From Balneolales bacterium (lineage in GTDB: Bacteria > Bacteroidota > Rhodothermia > Balneolales > Natronogracilivirgulaceae), in assembly GCA_007131625.1 (NCBI GenBank), contig SLQC01000262.1, positions 1 through 20,758 on the forward strand: a stretch of DNA of 20,758 nucleotides, read 5' to 3'. Position 1 is the first letter of the stretch; every line of letters begins with the position of its first letter. Below, in pieces: positions 1 through 9,091 of the stretch. Both the position numbers and the translations under genes were made by a program. The notes below the pieces were generated by a model. It ran no database searches and had not been told where the DNA came from. It worked only from the letters and a program-made list of their open reading frames with translations.

Positions 1-896
1 CACTGGATCATATCCGGAAAATGGGACGTCAAAGTGAAACGCTAAATGTGATTTATGTCACCGATCCCGGCTGGAAACTTCTTGATGCGCTTGAACTGCA
101 GCTGTTTATCCTGTCCGACCCGGAGAAGAAAGTGGAAGACATCATGGATGATACCTTTGTCTCTGTTTCCGCTTTTGACGACCGGGAAGAAGCTGTTCAG
201 ATCATCCAAAAATATGACAAAACCGTACTTCCAGTTGTCGATTCCGATGGTATACTGCTGGGTATTGTCACGGTTGATGACGTACTGGATGTCGCCGAAG
301 AAGAGACAACGGAGGATTTTCATAAAGGTGCTGCCGTAGCTCCGTTGCGTACCAGTTACCGGGAAGCCACTATCTGGTCACTCTTCAGCAAGCGGATTTC
401 ATGGCTGGTCATTCTCGTCTTTGTAAACCTGGTCTCTTCGGGTGTGATCGAAGCATTTGAAGAAGTTCTGGCGTCAGCCATCGCACTGGCATTCTTCATC
501 CCGTTACTCATAGACAGCGGCGGGAATACCGGTGCGCAGTCGGCCACACTTATGGTTCGTGCTATTGCCATCGGCGACATACAGCTGCGACAATGGTTCC
601 GGACTGTCGGCAAGGAGGTATTAGTCGGTATTTCTTTGGGTGTAGCCATGGGTTTAGCCAGCTGGGGCCTTGGAATGTACCGGGGCGGGGCGGAAATCGG
701 ATTGGTTGTCGGAGTTTCCATGGTTCTGATCGTTTTGGTGGCCAATATCATCGGCACACTGCTGCCATTTCTGCTCACCCGATTTAACATTGACCCGGCC
801 GTCGCCAGCAGCCCGCTCATCACCACAATTGTCGATGTCGCCGGTCTCCTCATATACTTCACCATCGCAGGTATCATACTCGGTATCACCATCTAA
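1..896 (+). CDS. mgtE: Magnesium transporter MgtE, 5' end cut by window edge
   Basis: The reading frame is open from base 3, so the start lies upstream; the ATG at 21 is internal. MgtE is a homodimeric inner-membrane Mg2+ channel gated by its cytosolic N and CBS domains. About 298 of the family's usual ~450 residues are visible. The first part is the end of CBS1 and all of CBS2, with the PVVDSDGILLGIVTVDDVLD strand-helix unit. A linker helix and five membrane segments follow. Diagnostic membrane motifs are PLLIDSGGNTGAQS in the second helix and SPLITTIVDVAGL in the last, whose Asp corresponds to the pore Mg2+-site aspartate of the Thermus protein. The N-terminal MgtE_N domain is not in the window. 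The gene ends with TAA and converges on the histidine kinase gene 114 bp away. Confidence 0.95.
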   Translation, partial: LDHIRKMGRQSETLNVIYVTDPGWKLLDALELQLFILSDPEKKVEDIMDDTFVSVSAFDDREEAVQIIQKYDKTVLPVVDSDGILLGIVTVDDVLDVAEEETTEDFHKGAAVAPLRTSYREATIWSLFSKRISWLVILVFVNLVSSGVIEAFEEVLASAIALAFFIPLLIDSGGNTGAQSATLMVRAIAIGDIQLRQWFRTVGKEVLVGISLGVAMGLASWGLGMYRGGAEIGLVVGVSMVLIVLVANIIGTLLPFLLTRFNIDPAVASSPLITTIVDVAGLLIYFTIAGIILGITI

Positions 897-912
897 TATC
901 GGATGATCTGTC

Positions 913-998
913 CATAAACCGACTTTCCAGGCGTGGATTTTATTCGAATTGCGAGTTACGTGCTTCGGTTAACAGATGTCGTACTTGCCCGGTTTATG
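913..998. repeat. 9-bp inverted repeat in the mgtE/kinase convergent gap
   Basis: CATAAACCG at 913-921 is matched exactly by CGGTTTATG at 990-998, with 68 bases between. It occupies most of the 114-bp gap between two convergent genes, where a bidirectional transcription end is expected. No U-tract follows either arm and the loop is long, so it is a poor intrinsic terminator. It may be chance. Confidence 0.3.
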
Positions 999-1010
999 AA
1001 TTTTCAGTCA

Positions 1011-3845
1011 TTAGATTTTTAACAGTTTTCCGACTAGCTGCAGCAAATCATCTTTTTTAAAGGGTTTGGAAAGATATCCGGCAAATCCTTCTTTGAGGTA
1101 AAAGTCAGCATCGCCGCTTAGCGCGTGTGCCGTCAGTGCGATGGCGGGAACATCGACAAGTAACAAATTACTGCGCATGACTTTCAGGGTGGAAACGCCG
1201 TCCATCCCTTCACCGAGACTGATATCCATGATTACCAAATTGAAATTCCCGCTCTGAAGCTCCTCAAGGGCTTTTTCTCCTGAGTCGACGATTTTGACAT
1301 CACTCACTTGTCCCAAATATAACCGGGTGATAACGGAACTGTCGTAGTCATCCTCCACCAACAGAATCCGGGGTTTCTGCTTCTCATCACCTGCTTTTTC
1401 GCTAAAACCCTGTTCTTCGACTTTGCGGTTCTTCTCTTCTTTAAGGGGCAAGCGGATGGAGAATAGTGATCCTTCATCTTTTTTGCTGTAAACGGTGATG
1501 TTACCACCAATCATTTCCACCAGCTTGCGGGTAATGGTGAGTCCGAGTCCGCTGCCTTCGAATTTTCGTGAAAGGCCTTTGCTTTCCTGCTGAAATTCAT
1601 CGAATACTTTGGGTAAGAATTCTGATGATATACCGACACCGGTATCCTGTACATCCACCTTTGCATAGCTACTCTCCCCTTCTTGCAAACGGGATATATG
1701 TACAGATACTTCGCCCTCATTGGTATATTTCAGAGCATTGGAAATAAGATTGTACATAACTCTGTTAAACAGTTGGCGGTCAATGTCGATGTACAATTCC
1801 GCCAGTTCTGTTTGCACCCTCAGATTCAGCTCCTTGTGTCGCGCAGGACGCGAATGCACTTCCAGTGCCCTTGAGATCTCTTCGACGATATTGACCCGCT
1901 CCAGCTGAATTTCCACTTTTTCTGATTCCAGCTTTGCCAGATCCAGGATGGATTCAATGGTCTCCAGCAGCCGGCGTCCGCTTAAATTGATACGCATCGC
2001 CATTTCGCGTGCCTCTCCTTCTGGCAGATCCGATTCCAGGATACTTGCAAATCCAAGTATACCGGTTAACGGTGTACGCATCTCATGACTCATATTTGCC
2101 AGCAGTGCCGTTTTCACTTGATTCATCTCCTCTGCAGTATCACGTGCGCTAATCAAATCACGCTCCACCTGCTTGCGATCTGAGATATCACGGGTATTCA
2201 CCACGAGACCTCCTTCTTCAGAACTATTGATCAGATTAGATCCCACTGATTCCAAATACACCCAATGGCCTTTTTTATGCTTGAAGCGGTGCTCAACAAT
2301 CTGTTCATCCATCAAACCCAGCAACACATCTTTATAATTTTTTTCTACAATAGCCCGATCATCCTGATGAATTAGTTGAAACGCATCCTTTCCCAGGAGT
2401 TCCTCCGGTTCGTACCCCAGTATTTTCTTTACGGACGGACTGACATATTGAAAGGTTCGGTTAACATCCAGCACCGTAATGATATCGGTACTATTCTGGA
2501 TCAGAGTCCGGAATCTGTTTTCACTGCTTCGTACCATCTCCTCGGCTTTCATACGGCCCATATATGTGGCAATAAGCTCCGTCATCATGGCCAGCATCTG
2601 TTTTTCAATGTCAGAGCATTTGTAGTGTTGCCCAATCCAGTCGAAGCCGATTAACCCCAGGTAGCTGACGTTCCAAGACCGGAATGGAAATGCGACCATT
2701 GATTTCACATCCGCTTTTTTCAAACATTTCTTTTCGTATGAGGCTTCATCGGGCATCTCGTCTATATCGGTAAATATTATCGGCTTGCCGTCTGAAATTC
2801 GATTGTTCAGCCAGTTTCCAATTAACTCGTGATTCCGATCAATCCCATATAAACCAGGATCACGATCTTCATGAAGCCAGTCGATAATTTCGATTTTATC
2901 ACACTCTGTTTCATATCCGACAGGAAAAAGGCAAAGATATGCCCGTTCGGCAGAAACGGAGCGCCCCAACAAACCCAGAATAGCGGATATATCAGGTTGT
3001 GCATCTCTGATCAATCGGATACGAATTTCATTGGCGACGGATTCCAGCCGACTCTGAATACTTTTCGCTTCTTCTTCCTTCCACTCTCGGGTAACATCCC
3101 GCAGTACGATCACAACTCCGGCCGGTTGATCTTTTTCATTTAGTATAACCGAAAACGAACCACTTACCGGGATTCGTTTATTCCGAAAATTCACCAACAC
3201 GCAATCATCGGGCAGATGGACTCTTTCACCTGAGTCGATTACCAGCCGGCAGGGATTAATTACCGGTTCTCCGTTCTTCTCATGGGTAAACGAACAAAGT
3301 GACTCGATTTTTTCTCCGAGCAGGTCTGCTTCTGGTTTACCAAACAGATCTTCGGCTATCGGATTCACATAGTTTACATGAAAGTTTGCATCCGATGCCA
3401 CCAGAGCGTCACCGATACTCCGGAGCGTTGTCGACATAATGTTTTCGTTCCGGTTGATCTTCCGCTGCGTTTCATGTTTGTACAACGCCATTTCGATAGT
3501 TGAGTGGATCTCATTTTCGCTGAAAGGCTTGTGCAGATATCCGAAAGGGGCCGTCTGTTTTGCCCGTTCAACGGTTTTTGAATCACCATGCGCAGTGATA
3601 TAAATGACCGGGACATCCATGTGTCTGTTGAGTTCCCGGACCACCTCCACTCCGTCTCTGCCCCCGTCAAGACTGATATCCATCAAAATTAAATCCGGAT
3701 TCTTTTCCAGGGCGGTTTGTATCGCACGTTCTGCATCACCAACCGGACCAATTACGGCATACCCGCTGCGTTCAAGGCCCTTGCGAATATTTTGAGCGAC
3801 GATCACTTCGTCTTCAACAACCAATATCTTTTTTTGTTCCGACAT
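1011..3845 (-). CDS. Hybrid sensor histidine kinase, REC-PAS-GAF-PAS-HisKA-HATPase-REC
   Basis: A 944-residue protein from ATG 3845; a TTG one codon upstream is a less likely start. No membrane segment or signal peptide is visible, so it is a cytosolic phosphorelay hub. Domains in order: receiver about 5-122 with phosphoacceptor Asp56 (ILMDISL); PAS about 138-255; GAF about 265-432; PAS about 443-562 (EPEELLG, QLIHQDD); HisKA about 575-640 with His587 in NMSHEMRTPL; HATPase about 690-802 with N-box NLISNALKYTN, DTGVGI and GSGLGLTI; and a C-terminal receiver about 826-943 with Asp874. The first receiver suggests the kinase is driven by an upstream kinase, while the second accepts its own phosphate. 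No DNA-binding output domain or cognate regulator is in the window. The start is 31 bp downstream of yccF, so the two may be co-transcribed. The input signal cannot be told. Confidence 0.93.
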   Translation of the reverse strand: MSEQKKILVVEDEVIVAQNIRKGLERSGYAVIGPVGDAERAIQTALEKNPDLILMDISLDGGRDGVEVVRELNRHMDVPVIYITAHGDSKTVERAKQTAPFGYLHKPFSENEIHSTIEMALYKHETQRKINRNENIMSTTLRSIGDALVASDANFHVNYVNPIAEDLFGKPEADLLGEKIESLCSFTHEKNGEPVINPCRLVIDSGERVHLPDDCVLVNFRNKRIPVSGSFSVILNEKDQPAGVVIVLRDVTREWKEEEAKSIQSRLESVANEIRIRLIRDAQPDISAILGLLGRSVSAERAYLCLFPVGYETECDKIEIIDWLHEDRDPGLYGIDRNHELIGNWLNNRISDGKPIIFTDIDEMPDEASYEKKCLKKADVKSMVAFPFRSWNVSYLGLIGFDWIGQHYKCSDIEKQMLAMMTELIATYMGRMKAEEMVRSSENRFRTLIQNSTDIITVLDVNRTFQYVSPSVKKILGYEPEELLGKDAFQLIHQDDRAIVEKNYKDVLLGLMDEQIVEHRFKHKKGHWVYLESVGSNLINSSEEGGLVVNTRDISDRKQVERDLISARDTAEEMNQVKTALLANMSHEMRTPLTGILGFASILESDLPEGEAREMAMRINLSGRRLLETIESILDLAKLESEKVEIQLERVNIVEEISRALEVHSRPARHKELNLRVQTELAELYIDIDRQLFNRVMYNLISNALKYTNEGEVSVHISRLQEGESSYAKVDVQDTGVGISSEFLPKVFDEFQQESKGLSRKFEGSGLGLTITRKLVEMIGGNITVYSKKDEGSLFSIRLPLKEEKNRKVEEQGFSEKAGDEKQKPRILLVEDDYDSSVITRLYLGQVSDVKIVDSGEKALEELQSGNFNLVIMDISLGEGMDGVSTLKVMRSNLLLVDVPAIALTAHALSGDADFYLKEGFAGYLSKPFKKDDLLQLVGKLLKI

Positions 3846-3876
3846 CAAAACGTAATAATAAAAATTTTTACTGAAA

Positions 3877-4260
3877 TTACAATGGTGTTGTCACTACCTT
3901 GCTTCCAAATGGTATCAGGCTCAACCGGGACAGTTTTACATGTTGAATGGCAAAAGGTATTCCAATAATCGTAATCGCAAGAACTACCGCCAGAATGAGA
4001 TGGGTCAGCGCAATCCAGAGTCCACCGAGTAGTATCCATAGCACATTCAGCCCCAGTTCAAGTGGCCTGCCAAGATTATTGGAATCTTTGATTACAAGCC
4101 CAAATGGCGCCAGTCCCAATACCGACAATTTCATACACTGAATTCCGAACGGAATCCCGACAATGGTCAGACATAACAGAAAACCTCCCAAAACATACAG
4201 GAGTGCAATGGCAAATCCGCCAAAGAGAAACCACAGGATATTTGCCAGTAATCGAAGCAT
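3877..4260 (-). CDS. yccF: YccF-domain inner membrane protein
   Basis: A 127-residue hydrophobic protein made of two tandem YccF units. Each has membrane-spanning hydrophobic stretches followed by a near-repeated motif: GIPFGIQCMKLSVLGLAPFG at about 37-56 and GIPFAIQHVKLSRLSLIPFG at about 100-119. This duplication and the N-terminal LLANILWFLFGG are typical of YccF (formerly DUF307), and the length is slightly below the ~148 residues of the E. coli protein. The molecular role of the family is unknown; it lies in the inner membrane. It starts at ATG 4260 and ends with TAA 31 bp before the hybrid kinase gene on the same strand. A long inverted repeat lies immediately upstream of its start codon. 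Confidence 0.88.
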   Translation of the reverse strand: MLRLLANILWFLFGGFAIALLYVLGGFLLCLTIVGIPFGIQCMKLSVLGLAPFGLVIKDSNNLGRPLELGLNVLWILLGGLWIALTHLILAVVLAITIIGIPFAIQHVKLSRLSLIPFGSKVVTTPL

Positions 4261-4263
4261 GGG

Positions 4264-4407
4264 AGTTTTTTGTTCTGATCCAGGTTGAATCGGACAATGA
4301 ACTGTTCACTTGCCCGAAGTACATTTCCTTTCCGTTAAGCCGGTGGTGGCCTGTCCGTCACAGGTGCCATCAATATACATCCATTTCCCAAAGAGGAACA
4401 AAAAACT
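4264..4407. repeat. Perfect 12-bp inverted repeat with nested hairpin
   Basis: AGTTTTTTGTTC at 4264-4275 is exactly complementary to GAACAAAAAACT at 4396-4407. The 120-bp interval contains a second stem: CCTGT 4350-4354 pairs with ACAGG 4360-4364, extended past a 2-base bulge by TGG 4347-4349 with CCA 4367-4369. The repeat starts 3 bp upstream of the yccF start codon and lies in the roughly 300-bp divergent region (4261-4561) between yccF and the phosphatase gene. That region holds no convincing gene. The repeat could be a structured leader, a regulatory element or the ends of a small decayed element; no flanking target duplication is obvious. Confidence 0.5.
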
Positions 4408-4555
4408 ATTGAAACAAGAATATTCGACGTTGTGTAAGTCAGCAAATGACTGTCCGCGATGAAGGTTATATCCTTATTGGCAATGATTCTTATAAAGCTG
4501 TCCGTTTTCCCTTAAACTGAAATTATCTATTTTCCAGTTTGCTAACACTCAATTA

Positions 4556-7108
4556 TTGTCCGTGAGAACTGATCCAACCCATCATATTAGGATTTTTCTG
4601 ATTGCAGTGGCGGGACTGGTGCTGTTTTTTGTATTGATGTCAAATGTCCATCCACCTTCCCAAATCTCCGATCTGTCGACTCAGGAGCATATCATTGAAC
4701 AATCCCGGAGCTTTCTTGAAAAATCGGATTACTCTCTCGACGAGCTCGTCCCTTTTGTCGTCTTCCGCACCAACGAAGGACTGCTGGATCAGCAAATTAG
4801 TCATTTCGGCAAAAACCGGCTGAATTTTTTCATAAAAAACGGTTTCCTCCGGTTTATCCCTACCTGGCACTGGCGAGTCACCTGGATCGCGACCAATGAC
4901 TATGAGGATATTGAGATCACCATGCGGAGCTTCAAACAGCCTGTCGGGGTGCCCGTCTTTCGAACAGTTCATTCGCCGGATGGTGTCATACAGCAATTCC
5001 AACTGGAACACAGACAAGGGATTGACAAGCGGTCATCTGTGGATGAAACACCCGATACCCTCGTCTTTTCGCCTATCGAAACCGGTCCACTGGCAATCGA
5101 CAAACCCGGCTATCACCTGATCAAAAAGTATCTCACCTTCACTGTATGGGATAATTATGCAATGAAGGTTGACTCTCTATTCCGGTCTGATATCCACGAT
5201 GAACCGGTGTACAATATTCTTATTAGTCCACACTCAGATATATTTGAACACACCACACAGATAACCGTGGCCGTCAACCCCGTCGGCCAACTTCTCGGAA
5301 TCGGACAGCATGTCACCATTAATGAGTTTACTTCCACCGGCAACGATCAGGCAGGTATAATCCGAATCATTTTTTATGTCCTCGCTATTCTCCTGCTGCT
5401 GATAATATTCTTCCGGCGCCTGTTCCTCAGGCTGATCGATGTCCGTGCAGCTGCTATATACGCCTTTATCGCACTCGGGCTCTGTCTGATGCATCTGTTC
5501 CATCTGCTGTTGCAAGTCTCTGCATTTGAGCAGATCAACCAATTTTTGCAACTGGTCGCTTTTCTTGTCACCATTTTACTACTTTGCGGACTCATCGGGT
5601 TGCTTGTATTTATGATAACCGGGCTTGGCGAGTCGTTTTCACGCGAGATTTGGCCGGACAAAATAACCAGTATATCACTGCTGCGACTCGGATATTTTAA
5701 AAGCCGGCTGGTTGGAAACTCCATTGTCACGGGCATCATGGCTGCCATGGTCTACCTCGGAATTGCATCCATAGTTTACAACTTTGTTGACAGCAGCTAT
5801 CTGGGCCCACTCGACGAACAGATCTTCCATACCCACAGCTATATGCTTCCCTTATGGCAGGTTGGTATCCGCAGCCTGTTCTGGACCCTGGTACTTGCGG
5901 TCGGCTTATACGCCTGTTTCATCTCCTGGCTTGCAATCAACCGGGTCAGGAAACCTGTTCTCCTGTTGACAGGTGGTGTTGCTTTCTCACTTATGACTTC
6001 CCTGTATCTGAATACCCCGCATTCGTCCCTTGTCCTGCTTACAGGTTTTCTGCCAGGTGTGGCAATGACCTATGTTATCCTCAAATACGATATGCTCGCA
6101 CTGTCCGTTTCGGTGTTCCATTTTCTTGCGATCTGGACAACGGTTGATGGACTGTTCATCTCAGGATCCCCTGATGCATTTCTGGCCTGGACTGTATTGT
6201 TCGTGACGGCGGCTCTGTTTCTGGCGGGAGGATTTCTGCTTGTATACGGTGAAGAGTACGAGCACATACCAGAACTGACACCTGATTACATCCGTGAAAT
6301 TGCCCGGGAACAACGTGTGGAGCGGGAATTGGAAATTGCCCATCAGGTTCATCAGTCTTTTCTGCCAACTGACCTGCCGGAACTCCCCGGCCTTGAGCTT
6401 GCCGCTGACTGCCAGCCTGCTTTCGATGTCGGTGGTGACTATTATGATGTGATTCCGGTCGACGACACCCGTGTCGCATTTGTCATTGGTGATGTCAGTG
6501 GCAAAGGCATTCAGGCGGCATTTTACATGACAATGGTCAAAGGGATTTTTCAAAGCCTGGTCCGGGAAATACCGGAACCAATTCCGCTCTTGACTCGTAT
6601 GAACCGTCTGTTTTATACCAATGCCCGGCGTGGCAGCTTCATTTCAATCTGCTACGGTCTGCTTGATCTGAACAACGGCACACTCACCTATGCGCGAGCC
6701 GGCCACAATCCCGCGATACTATTGCAGGCAGATGACAATCAGGTATCCATGCTGCGGACTACCGGAATGGCCATCGGCCTTACAAATGGTGACATGTTCG
6801 AACATACACTGACGGAAGAAAGAACTCAAATGCACACTGGTGACACTCTTGTTTTCTATACCGACGGGTACACAGAAGCTGTCGACCACAACAACCGGAT
6901 GTTCGGTGACGAACGCCTTGTTGAGGTGATCCGACACAACGGACAGCTGTCTGCCCATGATTTACTTCAACATCTGAATGATCATGTCTTTCGTTTTACG
7001 GGAAAACAGCCAATCAACGACGACATGACCATGGTCATCGTCAAGTTTACCAAAAAGGGAGCAATTATTGCAGAAACAGGCGCTCCTCCGGTTAATATGG
7101 ATGAATGA
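4556..7108 (+). CDS. Membrane-bound PP2C/SpoIIE-type serine phosphatase with sensor region
   Basis: About 850 residues. An in-frame stop at 4493 and no ATG before codon 28 force a TTG (4556) or GTG (4562) start, or a start inside the first membrane helix. Layout: membrane helix about 10-28; a roughly 240-residue region, probably extracytoplasmic, with no recognised domain; a block of about seven or eight helices at about 268-563; a charged linker (EQRVERELEIAHQVHQSFLP); then the PP2C domain about 590-832. Metal-site motifs are intact: FDVGGDYYD (Asp624, Asp628), IGDVSGKG (Asp646), FYTDGYTE (Asp770) and NDDMT (Asp822, Asp823). This is the RsbU/SpoIIE class, which dephosphorylates anti-sigma-antagonist or STAS proteins in partner switching. 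No STAS or anti-sigma kinase gene is visible nearby, so the target is unknown. Active phosphatase is likely because all acidic residues are kept. Confidence 0.9.
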   Translation: MSVRTDPTHHIRIFLIAVAGLVLFFVLMSNVHPPSQISDLSTQEHIIEQSRSFLEKSDYSLDELVPFVVFRTNEGLLDQQISHFGKNRLNFFIKNGFLRFIPTWHWRVTWIATNDYEDIEITMRSFKQPVGVPVFRTVHSPDGVIQQFQLEHRQGIDKRSSVDETPDTLVFSPIETGPLAIDKPGYHLIKKYLTFTVWDNYAMKVDSLFRSDIHDEPVYNILISPHSDIFEHTTQITVAVNPVGQLLGIGQHVTINEFTSTGNDQAGIIRIIFYVLAILLLLIIFFRRLFLRLIDVRAAAIYAFIALGLCLMHLFHLLLQVSAFEQINQFLQLVAFLVTILLLCGLIGLLVFMITGLGESFSREIWPDKITSISLLRLGYFKSRLVGNSIVTGIMAAMVYLGIASIVYNFVDSSYLGPLDEQIFHTHSYMLPLWQVGIRSLFWTLVLAVGLYACFISWLAINRVRKPVLLLTGGVAFSLMTSLYLNTPHSSLVLLTGFLPGVAMTYVILKYDMLALSVSVFHFLAIWTTVDGLFISGSPDAFLAWTVLFVTAALFLAGGFLLVYGEEYEHIPELTPDYIREIAREQRVERELEIAHQVHQSFLPTDLPELPGLELAADCQPAFDVGGDYYDVIPVDDTRVAFVIGDVSGKGIQAAFYMTMVKGIFQSLVREIPEPIPLLTRMNRLFYTNARRGSFISICYGLLDLNNGTLTYARAGHNPAILLQADDNQVSMLRTTGMAIGLTNGDMFEHTLTEERTQMHTGDTLVFYTDGYTEAVDHNNRMFGDERLVEVIRHNGQLSAHDLLQHLNDHVFRFTGKQPINDDMTMVIVKFTKKGAIIAETGAPPVNMDE

Positions 7109-7165
7109 AACAAGTTCGTTCGTGCATCACAATCCGCGGGTGACAACGATTCGTAATTGATCCGT

Positions 7166-7666
7166 CTATGGGATCAGCACCGTATCAATGGCGTGGATCA
7201 CTCCGTTGATCGCAATGATATCAGCAGCCACCATCAGGGCTTCATCAATGGATATCCCACGTTCATGATGATCAATTTCAAAAACAGTTCCCTCGACCGT
7301 TGAAAAATTATCCTGCCCTGCGAGGGCTTCCGAGTCAAAGGACCCGGATGAAATATGGGCGCGCAGGATATCCTGAAGTTCATCCGGATTTTCGAGCAAA
7401 TCTTCCAACACCCCGTCAGGCAGTTCGTTAAACGCCTCATCAGTAGGTGCAAGGACCGTATAAGGCCCGTCTCCATTAAGTTTCTCATCCAGTCCGGCAT
7501 CTTCAAGCAACGTATTGAAATACTGCATCTGGGCAAACTGGGATGCTGATTCCATAATATTCTCACCGGTTTCAATTTGTGCCTTCGAAACCGGGCTGTA
7601 TAGCAGCAACATAACCAGTGCAACTGCTGCTGCTTTTATCAGAAAGTGATTTATGAACTTTAGCAT
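7166..7666 (-). CDS. Secreted fasciclin (FAS1) domain protein
   Basis: A 166-residue protein with a signal peptide of about 29 residues (hydrophobic core AAAVALVMLLLY, likely cleavage after SKA) and one FAS1 domain. The two family signatures are present: H1 as GPYTVLAPTDEAF at about 67-79 and H2 as NGVIHAIDTVLIP at the C-terminus. Single-domain bacterial FAS1 proteins of this size are exported and are usually linked to adhesion or surface interaction; no specific partner can be inferred here. A clear Shine-Dalgarno sequence, AAGGAG, lies 4 bases before the ATG, stronger than those of most neighbours. It converges on the phosphatase gene with a 57-bp gap and is divergent from isocitrate dehydrogenase, so it is probably a single-gene unit. 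Confidence 0.92.
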   Translation of the reverse strand: MLKFINHFLIKAAAVALVMLLLYSPVSKAQIETGENIMESASQFAQMQYFNTLLEDAGLDEKLNGDGPYTVLAPTDEAFNELPDGVLEDLLENPDELQDILRAHISSGSFDSEALAGQDNFSTVEGTVFEIDHHERGISIDEALMVAADIIAINGVIHAIDTVLIP

Positions 7667-7875
7667 ATATCTCCTTTTTTTATTGCATATATCATAATCA
7701 ACAAGTCGAGGACCGATTCGTTCATACTTATTCGTCTTTTTAAAGTTTTTTACAAATTGTGGATCGATTTACATCGGAACATCCGTTACAATATCAGGTG
7801 AAGAGATGACGAATATTTCCTATTATATGTTCACGAATTTTAAACAACCTGGACTAGACAGAACACGGATTCAAA

Positions 7876-8877
7876 ATGCATAATATTGTACTCATCAGCG
7901 GCGACGGGATTGGCTCGGAAATTACAGATTCGGTAATTCGCATTTTTGAGGGTGCCGGCGTGAAAATCAACTGGATTCCGGCCTCCGCCGGAATGGAAGC
8001 TTTTAATAAAGACGGGAATCCGCTGCCGGATAAAACCGTGGAATTAATCGATACGCACAAAATAGCACTTAAGGGTCCACTCGCCACACCTGTAGGAGGC
8101 GGTTTTCGATCCATCAATGTAGCGCTTCGCCAGAAATTCGATCTCTACTGCAACATGAGGCCGGCCAAGACACTCCCGGGCGTACCAAGCCGGTTCGGGA
8201 ATGTCGATCTCATCACTTTCCGTGAAAATACCCAGGGGATGTATATCGGGAAGGAAAAGTATATCGACAACAACAAGGACCACGCCGAAACCATTGCCAT
8301 CGTAACACGGGAGGCCAGCGAACGCATCATTCGCTCCGCATTTGAATACGCACGCATTCATGACCGGGAAAAAGTCACGCTGGTCCACAAAGCCAATATT
8401 CTGAAGTTCACAACAGGACTGTTTCTCAAAGTGGGTCAAGAGATTGCCGAAGAGTATCCCGATATCCTGTTTAACGATATGATTGTGGATAATACCGCCA
8501 TGCAGATGGTAATGCGCCCCGAAATATTTGACATCATTGTGACAACCAACCTTTTCGGTGATATTTTGTCCGACCTGGCATCCGGACTGGTTGGTGGACT
8601 TGGTGTCACCGGTTCGGCCAACACGGGCAAGGAACACGCAATTTTTGAAGCAGTTCACGGATCCGCACCTGATATCGCCGGTGAGGGCAAGGCGAATCCC
8701 ACGGCATTACTGCTGTCCGCTCTGATGATGCTGGAACATATCGGGGAGGATGAGCTGGCGGACAGTATCCGCAAAGCACTGTACAAGACATTGATGAATA
8801 CGGATGTAACAACTGGAGACCTGGGCGGCAAGGGGAATACCAAAATCTTTACCGATGCGGTCATTGCCAACTTGTAG
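7876..8877 (+). CDS. Isocitrate dehydrogenase, NAD-dependent type
   Basis: A 333-residue member of the isocitrate/isopropylmalate dehydrogenase family that oxidatively decarboxylates isocitrate to 2-oxoglutarate in the TCA cycle. The isocitrate-site residues known from E. coli Icd have counterparts: Ser79 and Asn81 (RSINVALR), Arg85, Arg95 (NMRP), Arg116 (FRENTQ), Tyr123, Lys172, and the metal aspartates 205, 229 and 233. This pattern argues against isopropylmalate dehydrogenase. At the cofactor site the motif is HGSAPDIAGEGKANPTA, with Asp-Ile where NADP enzymes have Lys-Tyr, which points to NAD. Homoisocitrate dehydrogenase is a less likely alternative. It starts at ATG 7876 with no strong ribosome-binding site, has its own 209-bp upstream region shared with the fasciclin gene, and stands alone. 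Confidence 0.88.
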   Translation: MHNIVLISGDGIGSEITDSVIRIFEGAGVKINWIPASAGMEAFNKDGNPLPDKTVELIDTHKIALKGPLATPVGGGFRSINVALRQKFDLYCNMRPAKTLPGVPSRFGNVDLITFRENTQGMYIGKEKYIDNNKDHAETIAIVTREASERIIRSAFEYARIHDREKVTLVHKANILKFTTGLFLKVGQEIAEEYPDILFNDMIVDNTAMQMVMRPEIFDIIVTTNLFGDILSDLASGLVGGLGVTGSANTGKEHAIFEAVHGSAPDIAGEGKANPTALLLSALMMLEHIGEDELADSIRKALYKTLMNTDVTTGDLGGKGNTKIFTDAVIANL

Positions 8878-9091
8878 GCCGGTAACCTGACAGTGCATCA
8901 CTCTGCTGTTTTCGATTTAAATAAAATACTTTGCATTACTTTCTGTTTTTTATTGCCTCTTTAATAGTATATTTCAAGAGAGTAAAGCTTTCTGCGCACC
9001 AAATCATCGTGATCCTGAAAAATAAGCAGCCTTGCCGCTTAAAACCAATACTACTTGCAGGCATACCGGTACTCTTTAAAATTTGACACTT

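Noticed and set aside
356..892. 178-residue open frame on the minus strand inside mgtE
   Set aside because: It is antisense to well-conserved MgtE membrane helices and its protein has no recognisable domain; a shadow of GC-rich codon bias.
4104..4412. 102-residue plus-strand frame across the yccF start and intergenic repeat
   Set aside because: Antisense to yccF in its first half and low-complexity beyond; no family resemblance.
7729..7815. 8-bp inverted repeat TATTCGTC/GACGAATA in the fasciclin/isocitrate dehydrogenase gap
   Set aside because: Long 71-base spacing and short arms; no other feature supports a function.
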